Source: Balanoglossus misakiensis
Lineage: Eukaryota > Hemichordata
Direction: 5' to 3'
NCBI GenBank assembly: GCA_040954595.2
Contig: CM082580.2
Location: 14,198,001 to 14,262,000, forward strand
Length of the DNA: 64,000 bases
Position 1 is the stretch's first letter; each line of letters starts with the position of its first letter. Shown in pieces: positions 28,901-40,246 of the stretch. Below the pieces are notes generated by a model, which saw only the letters and a program-made list of their open reading frames with translations, did not search any database and was not told where the DNA came from. The translations under genes and the position numbers were made by a program.

Positions 28901-29708
28901 ATAGTTGGTCTGTCTTGTCCACCTTGAAGTATCCTGCACATTCGAAGTAAACAAACAAGTGTTTCATTGAATGTTGGTAAATGGTTAGCAAAGAAAGGAG
29001 AAGCTTGATTCTCGGCTAACATTACCCAGTACAAATACATGTACCTACCAATCTACAGCATCTTGTACTGTCAGTTTGCCTGCCTGTACAGCTCGTTGGC
29101 ACTGATCCATTTCAAAGCCCATGCTGGCTAGTGCAGCAAGTAATGAATCAATTGTCTGTTGAAATACAACATGAAGAACTTGTTTCAAATGCATCACCTC
29201 ATTGTCATCATACATGACTTCTACCCTGAACAATCTGCTTCTCACTGTGAATGAAGTTGGCACTTTTTTGCATTTTGTTTACCTTATAAATATAATAAAT
29301 ATTACTATCTAATATCTGGAGATATGTTTTGAATTATAATTTATTATTTCTCATGTATACAATACGTGATGGGACCATGTCATATGACATGGTCCCAGTA
29401 ATGTATATCAGTTTTATCATCTGCTTTAGCTGTAATGATTGTAGTGGGTGCTGCTAGAATATGACCAGTCCACAGTCCAGAAACTGAGCAAGTGTGCAGA
29501 CTACAGTGATATGACTCATGACATTCAGCGCAGTCTCAACCCGTGACAGCGCTGTAACCATTATTACTGTCCCGACGGTACAGTTTCTGGTATACATGGG
29601 TTAAAGCTTTATATAACTCATTCCAATAAAGAATATTTTCATTGCAAGACAGGTAAATATCCCTTTACACCGTACAACCATGAAACCAAAACATACCTGA
29701 TCCGCCAT
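22940..29708 (-). CDS. UBA-UBX-leucine-rich-repeat protein, predicted p97/VCP adaptor (20 exons)
   Basis: Predicted 924-residue protein. Exons in coding order: 29697-29708, 29049-29155, 28840-28933, 28411-28653, 28028-28198, 27658-27892, 27189-27530, 26885-27039, 26330-26580, 26063-26205, 25694-25768, 25425-25574, 25235-25275, 24938-25112, 24649-24720, 24466-24547, 24220-24281, 23939-24050, 23578-23669, 22940-23100. Every junction is GT-AG and keeps frame. Residues about 5-42 form a UBA domain with MGF at 16-18 (ubiquitin binding). Residues about 203-285 form a UBX domain with the p97-binding FPR turn (251-253). An acidic, proline-rich linker lies at about 288-400. A VHL-box-like segment (481-516) precedes LRRs of the AMN1/FBXL kind to residue ~915. 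LRR exons are small and mostly phase 1, as expected from unit duplication. The human UBX proteins I know lack LRRs, so no symbol is given. Domains are seen; cellular role is inferred. Confidence 0.88.
23127..23168. repeat. Short tandem duplication in the last UBX-LRR intron
   Basis: The 19-mer GGGATTATATTTTAATATG occurs at 23127-23145 and again at 23150-23168, a period of 23 bp. It lies between exons 20 and 19 of the UBX-LRR gene. Confidence 0.85.
24077..24119. repeat. (CAAA)n microsatellite
   Basis: About ten CAAA units in the intron before UBX-LRR exon 18. On the minus strand the tract is TTTG-rich and close to the acceptor, so it may contribute to the pyrimidine-rich region. Confidence 0.9.
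25120..25132 (-). repeat. Poly-C tract serving as the polypyrimidine tract of UBX-LRR exon 14
   Basis: A 13-nt G run on the plus strand (C run on the minus strand) stops 6 nt before the acceptor AG of exon 14 (24938-25112). Pure C polypyrimidine tracts are unusual compared with T-rich ones, and such runs are length-unstable. Confidence 0.6.
25981..26022. repeat. Dispersed repeat family, copy C (short)
   Basis: This copy shares CCTCTAATTTAC, a perfect CArG decamer CCATATATGG (25999-26008) and the following AAAxGGC block with copy B at 7161-7275. It lies in the UBX-LRR intron between exons 11 and 10. Confidence 0.35.
29356..29407. repeat. Foldback element with a 28-bp perfect palindrome
   Basis: Positions 29370-29397 form a perfect palindrome, arm TGGGACCATGTCAT, with no spacer. 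Beyond it the arms pair again (ATAC..ATAC type, 9 of 10 positions) after a 4-nt bulge. It lies in intron 1 of the UBX-LRR gene, outside the exons. It may be a degenerate MITE or a hairpin in the pre-mRNA. Confidence 0.8.
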
Positions 29709-30308
29709 GTTGGAAATTATTATTTAACCTTTGACCTCAGCCAAGAACGCCACCCCCGATGACCTCTCAATATGCTCACGTGATTGAAATATACTGATGT
29801 GATTGGTCATTTCAAAACCTTTGCGCGTAATTCGAAGTTCTTTCGCGTACGTTTGGTTCTAAGTCATTGTCCACGTTTGATCTTTTCATTTCAAATACTG
29901 CTCGATCAAGGACATTTAATCTGGGTAAGTGTATTATTCATACATTCCTGCTTTTAAGGAGATATATAGAAAGTTAACGATTTCGCAGTTTCTTCTGGAT
30001 TTTCTAGCGTCGAGTCGGGAGTTGAACTTTGAGTCGCACGGCAACACAACACAAACTGAAATAAATTCTATGATTCCTTCGGCATTGCGACTCGATTTTA
30101 TACGTGTATTTCCCGCATGTCCAAGATCACAGTTATCATCAAAGTTGTCGCTATAAGTCTGCGATATTCGATTACAATGATTTTGTGACTGGCCGACGCA
30201 TTTACCCTAGCTACCTGCACGAATCCATCGATCATTGCCAGTCTCTGATTGATTGACAATCATCGTTTCCTTTTTATTGTAGGAACGGAAATAACGCCTT
30301 TTCGAACC
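29709..30308. promoter_or_regulatory. Divergent promoter between UBX-LRR and RACGAP1
   Basis: About 600 bp separate the two start codons, and RACGAP1 has a probable 5' UTR intron (29925-30282, GT-AG) within this span. That leaves roughly 200 bp of shared promoter. It contains CACGTG (29778-29783), an inverted CCAAT box (ATTGG, 29802-29806) and TTCAAA (29811-29816), the complement of the CHR core TTTGAA. A CCAAT box plus CHR is typical of mitotic genes controlled by NF-Y and the MuvB complex, which fits RACGAP1. No TATA box is seen. Motifs are seen; regulation is inferred. Confidence 0.55.
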
Positions 30309-33300
30309 ATGACAGGCAGATACGGCAGTCTGGTGGCTGCCTTCGATGATATAGTGCGATGCACGTCAATACCAACACAGGGGTGCGAATCAGGTAAGGG
30401 ACTGGTCTCAACGCCACGGTCGCTTGCCTACAGACAGGGTGACCATTGTGTGTAAATTCTCGCCTACACATCATGTGATGTCCCTTTCCTGATCCTGGGC
30501 GTCAACGCAGAAAAGGAAGCCACACACATATCACATGCAAAGGATCTTGCCTGTGAGACGTGTGTTCTTTTATATATAACTGGTAAAAGCACGTAACAGC
30601 ACTAGGAAATGGTATTTGGTGTAGCAAATTATAGATTGATCATGATTACTTGGTACCAATTGTACATTTCATGTTCATGTTCTTTTCACCAGAGTTTCTG
30701 CAGTTCGTAAAACACCAAGACGAATGCAGGAAGAGGTGGCTGGAGGCTGAACTAGAATGTGCACAACTGAAAGAAAAACTAGGAAAACTTCAGGCTGAAA
30801 GAGATACATATGATGTCACACTAAAACACATTAGGTAAGTTAATTAAAAACTGATCAAGGCTGTTAGACATACACAAGCACTTGTATTACTACATGTATT
30901 ACTGATAAACAGTTTGAGTTATACTGAAAGTAATGGACCAAGATTTTGAAAAAAGATATAAGGTAATCGAAGCACCTTTTATATTTTCACATTACACAGG
31001 TATCAGTTGGATGTTGAGATGAAGAAACGACAAAAAAGTGAACTGGGCAGAGATGCTTTGGTAAGCAGTATGTTGTTTGTCTCCTGTTTGTTGAAATGAT
31101 GTTTCAGTTGAAGACATGCTGTGTCTTCTGAATACATGTTCAGTACACAGACTAAATAATTTCTTTCTGTTTTAAACCCACACAGGATCGACAGCTAGCC
31201 CTTGTCAGAGAACTGCTTGGTGATGGTAATCGAATGAGCATGCTGAATGAGGAGGAGAGACAGAGTCTGGCTTTTCTCAGTGCCACAAATCTAAATGCAG
31301 TCACTCCTAATAAAAGGTAAATCACAAAGATTATATCATCATCAGAACCAGGCGATTGTCACACTCTTTTGCTAACTCCATTGCCAATAAGATGGTAGTA
31401 TTAAGCAATTCTGTGACGCGAATGATTACCGGTACTCTTCCAATTTCCCGTAGATTGTCAACAGTAGATGAATCAGGAGATTTGCTGTCAGCATCAGATG
31501 TCAGCTATGACCACACAGAGGAAGACTTGGATGAGGTCTCTTACCTTCGAGATGGAAAGGAATGGCACAGGAACGGATCACCTACTACACATAAAAGCAA
31601 AAAGGTGGGACATGCACGATAGTGGCCAAGTGAAAACACCCCTTTTCATTGAACATGATTTCATCTCAAATCTTGCATATGCAATAATATTAATGATGGA
31701 GCCTGATGTATTCTTCACCAATTTCTTCATACAGCGACCCAGTGCACCACCTTTGGAAACAGAGGAGCCCAAAACTGTGAAGAAAGTCAGAAAGTCTCGC
31801 CACACAACAGAAGCTGTAAGAATATCAAGTTTCTTTTTCGCTTCCATAACATAACATATTATTCTGTGATGAATTTACACATGGATATTCTCAAGATTTT
31901 GAAAATCATTTGGTGCCTTCTTGCCATTTTTTTCAGGACCAGTCAATTGTCACCACGACAACAGTTAATGTGCCAACCACTGGTCCAATCACAGCTACAA
32001 CCCATGTTGAAGCGGTCCGTAGTCCGCAATACAGAATACCATCCACAAGTAAGTTGTGTGTGTTTTTTTAAGAGTAAATTATCATTACAATGATAAAATT
32101 TTCGAAAATATCAGTCATTGTGCATGAAATTTTAAGAGACTGCATAATAACTTTAATGTTAAATAATCTGTTGATGAAAAGTTAAAACATGAAGTTGACT
32201 TGGAGTAATTTATCTTGCATCATGGCGTTTAGTTTTACATTCCATCAAATGATCTTCATATTCTTAGTTTAAAATGAGCCATTAGAGTAATTGTGCATCT
32301 GAACAACTTGCACTAAATTGTTCTTACTGGTTAAAGACAAATTTTCTTGCTGTAATTTTAATGCATGGCTGAAATAACCACATTTGGTTTCTCGTTGCAC
32401 CTTTCCATAACTAACTTCATCACACTAACTTGCAACATGTTGCCTACATGCAACTGTAAGGCTCTATTGCCTCCTACGCAGATTCAGTCGACAGTGATGA
32501 CTACAACGTGCGTGGAACACCGACGACACCAGTCAACCGCGGAAGGCGTATGCACACATTCTGTTCAAAGACCGTCATCAAACCAGAGTCTTGCAATCCA
32601 GTAAGTGTGACAATTTTTTAAAAATGTGTCTACTTGTATAATTTGCTTTCTGCCCATGATTAAGATTCAGTAACAACAAGGAGCTATCATTTCCCACTTC
32701 TGTTGTTTTACTGTTGTCGTTTTATACGTTATTTATTTCGCTCACAATTTCAGTGCCAGAAGAGGATTGGATTTGGTAAACTTGCCCTCAAGTGCAAAGG
32801 TGAGTCAGCTTTGTAGTTGAAAATCTACCATTCAAACTTTCAGACAGAACTCATAGACACATTTGTCAATTCAGGTGTTTGAAAACCACAACAGCAAAAG
32901 GAGAAATGAAATTTTCTATTTACACTGGACTGGCACTGCCTTGCCCTAATCAAATCATTTCTTTTTCCAGATTGCCGTTCAGTGTGTCATCCTGACTGCC
33001 GTGACCTGGTACCATTACCCTGTGTACCGACCACCACAACCCCTGGCACTGGTCATGGCAAAAAGGGTCAACCTACAGCACTGGAGTACCACACACCAGT
33101 GACCAGTCCCATGGTGCCAGCTCTTGTGGTAAGTCATAAAACATGTTCTAGGGCACAAAAATTGCAACGTGAAAGTGAATGCTGTAACAGTGTCTTGCTG
33201 CAATTTTTAATACCCACATAGATAACTAATATTGTCAGTCAACCTGTACATAGTCACATGCCGCACACTAGTACCAGCATAACTTTTGAAGTACCCTGGC

Positions 33301-34970
33301 AGTTGATTCACCCAATAAATATTGCTCCCCTTCTTCCTTACAGATTCACTGCTGTAATGAGATCGAAAGAAGAGGGCTGATAGAGCAGGGCATTTACAGA
33401 GTTTCTGGATCCGAGCGACAGGTCAAAGAACTCAAGGAGAAGTTGCTGAAGGGAAAAGGAAACCCCAATCTTGTGAGTCTTTCTTCATGAACGTCTCTTG
33501 TGATCTATAAAATCACTGCGATGGGAACCACTGTACATCAGTGAGATCATAAGTAAAGACTCACCAGCTACTGTTAGTGATATCCCACATGTTCATCAAA
33601 ATTCCTTTCTCTTCTCGTTTTGTTCCAGCACCAAGTTAATGATATCCATGTTGTGTGTGGCGCCCTCAAGGATTTCTTCCGTGGTCTCAATGAACCTTTA
33701 GTCACATTCAGGCTTCATCCAAGTTTTGTACGGGCTGCAGGTAACGTAAAAGTCCCATTTATAAATATCATACCTTTAGTGTAAACCAATCCCCTTCATG
33801 TTTTCCCCCACATACCTGGTAACATTAACTAGTTTCTATTGATAATACCCTTGAAATGAAAATTTATTGATAATAATTTTGTCTTCAGAAATGAGTGATG
33901 AGACAGACAGCCACACAGCCATATACCAGGCAGTGAGTGAATTACCTCAGTGTAATAGAGACACGCTGGCTTACATGATTCTGCATCTACAAAGGTAAGC
34001 AACTGCAAACTCTTGCATCTCATTCTGTCGTGTGTCATTGGAAAATGTGTGACATAGCTCTTTGCATGAAATGTTTGAATGATTTGCAGCTGACAGTAAA
34101 TTTCTTTCTTCTTTCTGTTTTTCAGAGTTGGTGAGGCACCAGCATGTAAAATGCCTTTGTCTAATCTCGCCAAGGTCTTTGGACCCACCTTGGTTGGACA
34201 CAACAATCCTGAGCCAACGCCCATTGAAATGTTGGAGGACACCAAAAAGCAAGCCAAGGTAACACCATTGCTGATGTCTATGTATTTGCCCAGTCTGACT
34301 GTCCGTGGAATTCAGAATTGAAAAATATTAGCAGACAAGCTGAAGAGAAAGTTTTTTACCTAAATCACTGTAAAGAACATTTTATTAGTGGCAGAATTAC
34401 CTGGATTTCATTGTCAATGCATCTTTTCTCGTCTTTTCACAGGTAATGCAGAAGCTATTTGACATGCCTCAAGACTTCTGGGGAGCCTTTGTCAATGTTG
34501 ACATCGAGAATGATGTGATTTACAACGTCAATGCCATGGCATCGCAGACACCTGAAGCAAAGCCAAGTAAGACCATCAATTTCCTCAGAATTTTCACTCT
34601 TCATTTTTGAAGCTTTGTAGATTTTGTTTTTCATGACTTGCATTACCATGGTAATTGTTCTACCTTATTTTTTGTTCACACAGCTCCCAGCAGCATGTTG
34701 GGCCCTCTTACAACTCCGGGAAAGACACCGGCCAAATCATCATCCAGCAGCTCCATGGGATCCACCGGAAAGAAATCCTTGTTTTCCAGAACACCAATGA
34801 CACCCAGGTGAGTCAGCATTCTCTTCTTGTGAACTTGAAATTCATAGGGTAGATGTTTGTAATGATCTCCTTTCGGTGCATCTGTGGTTCTCTGACAGTT
34901 GCATATTTTCCTTTCTGTCGGCAGGGACAAGAAAAGCCGCCATTTCTTTTCCACTCCTACTCTGAAATAA
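30309..34970 (+). CDS. RACGAP1: RACGAP1 / MgcRacGAP (CYK-4), proximal-terminal-exon isoform (17 coding exons)
   Basis: GTPase-activating subunit of centralspindlin, which with the kinesin KIF23 bundles midzone microtubules and recruits ECT2 for cytokinesis. Exons: 30309-30393, 30693-30834, 31000-31060, 31186-31316, 31454-31604, 31735-31815, 31937-32048, 32482-32600, 32754-32799, 32971-33128, 33344-33472, 33629-33740, 33889-33994, 34126-34258, 34443-34566, 34684-34807, 34925-34970. The product is 619 residues (human about 632). An N-terminal coiled coil spans about 30-115 and ends in a conserved RLSTVDESG segment. The C1 domain spans 279-327 with all eight ligands: H279, C292, C295, C308, C311, H316, C319, C327. 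The RhoGAP domain spans about 350-530 with arginine finger R381 in GIYRVSG. The tail ends [10 protein letters not shown], like the human FFASPMLK. All junctions keep frame. Confidence 0.96.
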
Positions 34971-35428
34971 TAGTATTGCTGTCAGTAGAGATTCACTGAG
35001 ACCATGAAATAGTCTTGCTTGACATGAAATAAGTCTCCTTGTCAGGAGAGAGACTTTGTGCCAATCTCAATGTCAGAGTTATTGTATTTTTCACTTAGCA
35101 AAATCATCAGTGATACTCTGTGACACAAGTTCAAACATGTATTAATTCAGGTCCAAAGTAGTTGTATCATGTAAATGTATGATTTTTCCTTCAGCTTTGT
35201 TTTCATGTCTGCTTAACTCCATTCAACCCATCCTCTGTTCTTACTTCTCTTTCCTCTAACCCTTACAAACTGTGAATTTCACTTACCAGATTGGCTTGTT
35301 CTTGGAAAGGCCACACCATGCAGGTTATTGCACACAACCAGTGAATGCTTGCATTTCTTGTTTGCTCGTCAACCCTTGGACACCACCGATTTAAATGTTT
35401 CTCTTTTGTTTTTCACCTATTCACGTAG

Positions 35429-35501
35429 AGCTGGCAGCACAAAGAGTCACAAGAAAAGTACCAGACCACGTCATTTCTTCTCCTCCCCAAAGTTGGTGTA
35501 A
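35429..35501 (+). CDS. RACGAP1: RACGAP1 alternative distal terminal exon
   Basis: Joining exon 34684-34807 to this exon (acceptor CACGTAG) instead of 34925-34970 keeps the same phase and adds 24 codons ending RPRHFFSSPKLV before TAA. That gives a 628-residue protein. Both terminal exons encode the same RHFFS(T/S)P core found at the human C-terminus, so they look like a duplicated, mutually exclusive pair. The two tails differ in basic content and in the residue before the proline. Transcript data would be needed to know whether both are used. Confidence 0.7.
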
Positions 35502-36023
35502 CAATATTCCCCAACCACCAAACAGCTACCACTGAGGATAGAAACATTGGTTTGGTGCAAAATAACACCTAGCACTAAGCAGACACCAGCTTACCTAACT
35601 TGCATGAATCTTTTATTCCTGCATGAACCAAAGATTGACTGAGTGTGTTGTCACCAAACCTAAAATATTTAAGGATAAGATGCATTTATAATGTTAACAC
35701 TGCCATTTAAAGTTTTCCATTGTTTGCTTCATCTTATAATGTCACTCATTTTCAGATCTGACCTCCATATAAACAACTGTCTTCCATGTATTTTCAAATA
35801 AGAATTGGGTGTCTAGACATGTAATTGATCTTTTTTGTATTTTCTGTAATTTTAGAAAGTCAGGTAGTGTGTAGATCATAGTTGACGTGTGCCCTTTGAC
35901 CCCAATCAAGTGTCTATTTAAAATGAAGTCAGAGTTCAAAGGTCAATTACATTTACTCATATTAGAAAAACTTGATTTGTTGTAGGTGACTTTTATCATG
36001 GATAACCGAGTATACAAAGTGCA

Positions 36024-36029
36024 AATAAA
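36024..36029 (+). terminator. Polyadenylation signal of RACGAP1
   Basis: AATAAA lies 523 nt after the distal RACGAP1 stop codon. A second match at 36684-36689 could give a longer 3' UTR. Both are downstream of both alternative stop codons. Confidence 0.5.
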
Positions 36030-36689
36030 GTTCATAATAAATACAGGAAAGTTTCAGAGTAGTAAACATGTATGGAATTATAGTAGTCTTTTGAATTTTT
36101 AAAATAAAAATTGCCATAAGTTGCATGAGTGGCAATATGTGCATGTTATTTGGATTTGTTATACAGAAGATGAATGGACAGCTGAAATGAAGAAAAAAAG
36201 TCTCCCATTTTGTACATAGATTTATCAGTTTCAGATATATAAAAAACATATTTTTACACCTTTGATAGAGTAGTTTTTTTCCTGTCCTCTCGGAAACAAC
36301 TAGTCTTCATGTTTGAATGCCAGTTCTGTAGTTTGTACATTGAAACTACTGGCATTGTTATAATTTGAGCTGTGTAACTAATTTTTGCAATCTGGAACAA
36401 GGTTGATGTGAGGCTGTTGAATACATATAATTTTCTATCACCAGTGCATTTCAATGAAAGGCAGGACCTGAAATAAGTCCAACAATTTCCTGATTCCAGA
36501 GAAATATAGTTTTGCTTTTTGACTTGGAACAAAAGCTGCATTTTGTTTTGTCTTCTGTAAAATACATAGTTATGCTTCAGTAGTTTTTGTACCATTTTGA
36601 CATTATACACAATGTTTAAAATTCTTATGTCAGGTTTTAGCAGACCTGACAATCAGGAATGTTCTGATAAGTAGAACTGAGATAATAAA

Positions 36690-37957
36690 CACTTCTCAAG
36701 AATTTTACCTGTGTGGCGCCCTCTATTATTGACAGAAACGCAATGGCTTGTTAATCATGATGTGGCAACAAGATCTTTCATGTTCTACAACACTAACATT
36801 ACAGATACTAAATTAACACAGCAGATTCCATAAGACAACTTTGTCATCAACATTGACAATGGATTGTAAACTTGGCAGCAAATTAGATAGCAGATCAGCA
36901 ATAGATCCAGTTCATTGAAAGTCGTACATCAATGTCATTCAATTATACACAAACGGCAATAAACAAAAGTTACAGTTCACCAAATGGCAGTAAATAATAT
37001 AAACTTACCGGCATTTGTATCATAAAATTATTTTTCAAAAGATAAAATAAATTCAATAACAGCATGTCAACATTTGAAACCATCTAACTACCTTCAAAAA
37101 CCTGAGGACAACAGAACAATAAATTGCAAACTCAAAGAACAAACAGCAACCACAATCTATGTACCACATATTTTGTGAGAATGAATATGATATTTAATAA
37201 GTATTTAATAAGCAGTATTACTTCAAGTTAATTGTGTTATAGAACCATATTTAATGTCTCTATTTGACATTATGTATGATGCTTTAAGCTTTGAGTTGGT
37301 TTATTTTATTAATGTTTCAATAATGAATGTTAGTAACAAATGAAGCTTACAATGAGGTCTTAATGATTTACTGTAAGTTGCCATGGTAACATCTCATTAT
37401 GATAGTGCCCATTGCTTAACACTGCTGCCACACCAATGTGTGATGCATGGAGAGTGTACAGCTGCCCTTTAACCACCGCTGTTGATGTTTGTGTTAATAT
37501 GCATCCCAGTGAGTCAGTGAGTGAGTAAATCCATTACAGTCAGTTGATGATTTAGTGATGACATGTAGACTGCTGTTTGTACTGTGTGCATTCTGAAGAT
37601 AAAGTTACCTGCCAAAAAAATACAAAACAAACAACACAGATAAGACAACTGATGAAAAAAAGGCATGTCCCTTGCTTTGTACGACAGACAGCTGTAAATA
37701 TTATTATTCTATACTCATTGGTATGCAAAATACTACTAAAATATTCATATTGCAATTTGACACTGCAGTAGCAGAATGATGACTTCACAGGATATTTTAA
37801 AAGCTCAGAATTAACAACAATTTTTCTTGTACAACAAAATATTTACACCCAGAAATAATTTAGTCATAGGAAAATAATTATTCTTTAGTAATCTTTTAAC
37901 AAATAGACCACATATTTAAACAATTGATCCCCTGTACTTTGATGATCTGATGAGAAA
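36690..37957. other. Convergent 3' space between RACGAP1 and CSTPP1
   Basis: AT-rich sequence with no supported exon. It probably contains the 3' UTR of CSTPP1 on the minus strand, since AATAAA on that strand occurs at 37300-37305, about 650 nt after its stop. No other structured element is seen. Confidence 0.5.
37300..37305 (-). terminator. Possible polyadenylation signal of CSTPP1
   Basis: TTTATT on the plus strand reads AATAAA on the minus strand. Other AT-rich hexamers lie nearer the stop, so this site is only one candidate. Confidence 0.3.
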
Positions 37958-39965
37958 TTAATGCAAAGAGGTTCTGTGGGATCTTCCATCAAGGACCGGT
38001 TTAGCACTTTTAGATCTTGGTGTTGCTATCCTGTTGGAAATATTAAAGTAGTGTAAAAAAATAGACACAAAATATCCATGGATACTCAGTGTCACTGTCG
38101 TAAAATATTGCAGGTAATCTGAGCATTTTCATTATATTTGAATTAGACTTGGTGACAGCACTGCTGTAGAAGTGTACACACACACACACACCCAGAGGCA
38201 CATACACACACAGAGGCACATACACACACCCAAACAAACACACCAGTAAAAGACATTTCAACTTACGGAGCATGATCCTGGTCTGTGTCGTCCATGATGG
38301 CAGCTTTGGCCGGCAACACACCAATACCGGCATTCACACCGTCATTCTTTGCAAGTGCCATCAAGAAACCATAGAAGGAGACTCTGTTGGTATTCTGAAG
38401 GATTTCTCTGAGACAACTGAGTTTAGGATGACTGTGAAAAGAGGCAAAAAAAAATAAGGAAAAATCTCTTGTGTTGGGGAAAATTGGATAAAACAGTTCT
38501 GATCCATTTTTTTCCTCCCTGGCCACAAGTTCAACTGTGTAAATGCTGAAAAGCTAACTCTGGGTTCTTTCCGTCCAGATCTTGAAATCTACTTTTACCT
38601 GTTCTTGGTTCCCTCAATGAGTTGGGTCAACGTTTCCAGAAACAGCTGGGAGTCGACGCCCTCTGGCTGTGCTGCGGGTGGGTCCATCGGAGGAGGGGGA
38701 GGTTGCTGTTTCTTTTGTTGCCGGGGTGATGTACTGCTGCTGGGAACGACCACTGCCTCTCTTGGACTTCTTGGTGCTTGTGTCAGCTTCTCATACAGTT
38801 TATTGCAGTCTCCGAGAAATTCTGTAAAAAAGTGACAAGGATTAGAGAAGAAAAAAGTTTTGTGGTGAACAGATAAAACCCCAGGTGGAGATGACCCCAA
38901 TGTTTCCATTGAACACTCACCTTCGTAGTAAAACTGTAACTGGAATGCATAGAGGAAGTCAGAAAATGACATGAGGCAGTCCATGGCATCATCCATCAGG
39001 ATAATCCGTGCTGTCTTCTGGATCAAATCAAACGGAAAATTGGGACACAGCAGACATAGCAAGGAATGGTATTCCTTGACATTCAGCAGGTCTGGAAGAG
39101 AGGAATGGTGTTTTTTAGATTTGAAAAAGATTTTTTCAATAAACCTGTGTGGTTCGAGTTCCCATACATGGGTTCACTGTGTGATATATTGCATCAATGC
39201 AGAATGGTCATTACATTGCCACCTCAAACATACAGCATGTCCTACATAAGCCCAGACTTTGGTTCAGAATGGTTTCTCTCTTGTAGTTCAGTTTAGGTTG
39301 GTATGGGAAGGTTGCGGGGTTGCAGAGATTGACATCCTACCTCCATTTTTGCCGATATGCCGGTAGCACTTCCAGAACACCCTGGTGAACGATGCTCGGT
39401 TGTGAGGGGTGCTTTTTATGAACATGTACTCTCTGAACAATGTGTGGTTGCCATGGTGAATACTTGAAAAGCTGCCAACACAAAGACAAGGATTGAAAAT
39501 ACATCACAAACATGAGTTTGGAAGAAAGCTCTCCTTCCAAAGTGAAACTCTACTGCAACCTGGCCTGTGGTCCCCAACCTCATACAATCAACAATAACCC
39601 GCACTCTAAGCACTGACTTACTAATCATTGAAGAATTTGGCTGGATTGACTTTGGGGTTGTCTTCCTTGTGTTCCAGTAGCTGACCGATGGCATCCTCTA
39701 GATACGTCAACACATGATGTTTGGCTAAGAAAAAGACACGTTGGTTTAGAAAGAATTAGAAGCTTATCATTATGTCCCGTAACTAAACGCTAGGAAAGAC
39801 AAATGATAGGATAACCTTAACCTGGTTGGATGTCAACGAACTTTCACTAAAACGCATGGCGGCGGTTCGAATGGTTTTGAACACTCGACCAACGCTCAAC
39901 GCAACGTACGACTTGTATTTACCTAGATACTCATCGGCGGAGAGTGAGAACCTATCTCCAGACAT
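37958..39965 (-). CDS. CSTPP1: CSTPP1 / C11orf49 homologue, tubulin polyglutamylase complex regulator (7 exons)
   Basis: Homologue of the centriolar-satellite protein that binds the TTLL1-containing tubulin polyglutamylase complex and controls microtubule glutamylation. Exons in coding order: 39923-39965, 39622-39724, 39341-39471, 38921-39091, 38599-38821, 38267-38431, 37958-38030. The product is 302 residues (human 331). Conserved segments in order: DEYLAKHHVLTYLEDAI, HTLFREYMFIKSTPHNR, VFWKCYRHIGKNGDLL, KEYHSLLCLLCPNFP, ARIILMDDAMDCLMSFSDFL and YGFLMALAKNDGVNAGIGVLP. A low-complexity Q/P linker lies at about 170-200. The acceptor of exon 3 is placed at GGCAG (39472-39473) because it restores the conserved YFSS; a second AG 9 nt into the exon would drop three residues. 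The C-terminus is basic and diverged. All junctions keep frame. Confidence 0.94.
38170..38245. repeat. Compound CA-rich minisatellite in CSTPP1 intron 6
   Basis: (CA)n is interrupted by two copies of AGAGGCACATACACACAC, a period of about 20 bp, and followed by CAAA/CACA units. Confidence 0.85.
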
Positions 39966-40246
39966 TTTAGAGTTCCCTCTCCCTTGATAAGTATAAGTTC
40001 AGCAAATTTCCGTGAAGTTTATCGTGACATTTTCGCATTACCAGCAGCAGCAAGCTACATGTCTTCGATGCACTCTCCTGACCTTTCACCTGTCGATACT
40101 TGCATGGGGGCGCTATATACTGTTTCCTTGACAACAACCTGTTACCTGATCGGGTTCGTACCCTGGATCCCAAGCATCTTCCTACAAACCAGCCTGGTTG
40201 TAAACCGAGCTCTAGTTCACTAGAATGAATCTTACGTAAATCATAC

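Noticed and set aside
33829-34257. 142-codon minus-strand frame
   Set aside because: Antisense of RACGAP1 exons 13-14 and the intron between them; the sense strand encodes the conserved RhoGAP domain.
36254-36652. 132-codon minus-strand frame after RACGAP1
   Set aside because: It lies in the AT-rich 3' UTR/convergent space, overlaps the RACGAP1 polyadenylation region and has no recognisable domain.
38605-38835. 76-codon glycine/cysteine-rich plus-strand frame
   Set aside because: Antisense shadow of CSTPP1 exon 5, whose Q/P-rich linker creates the odd composition.
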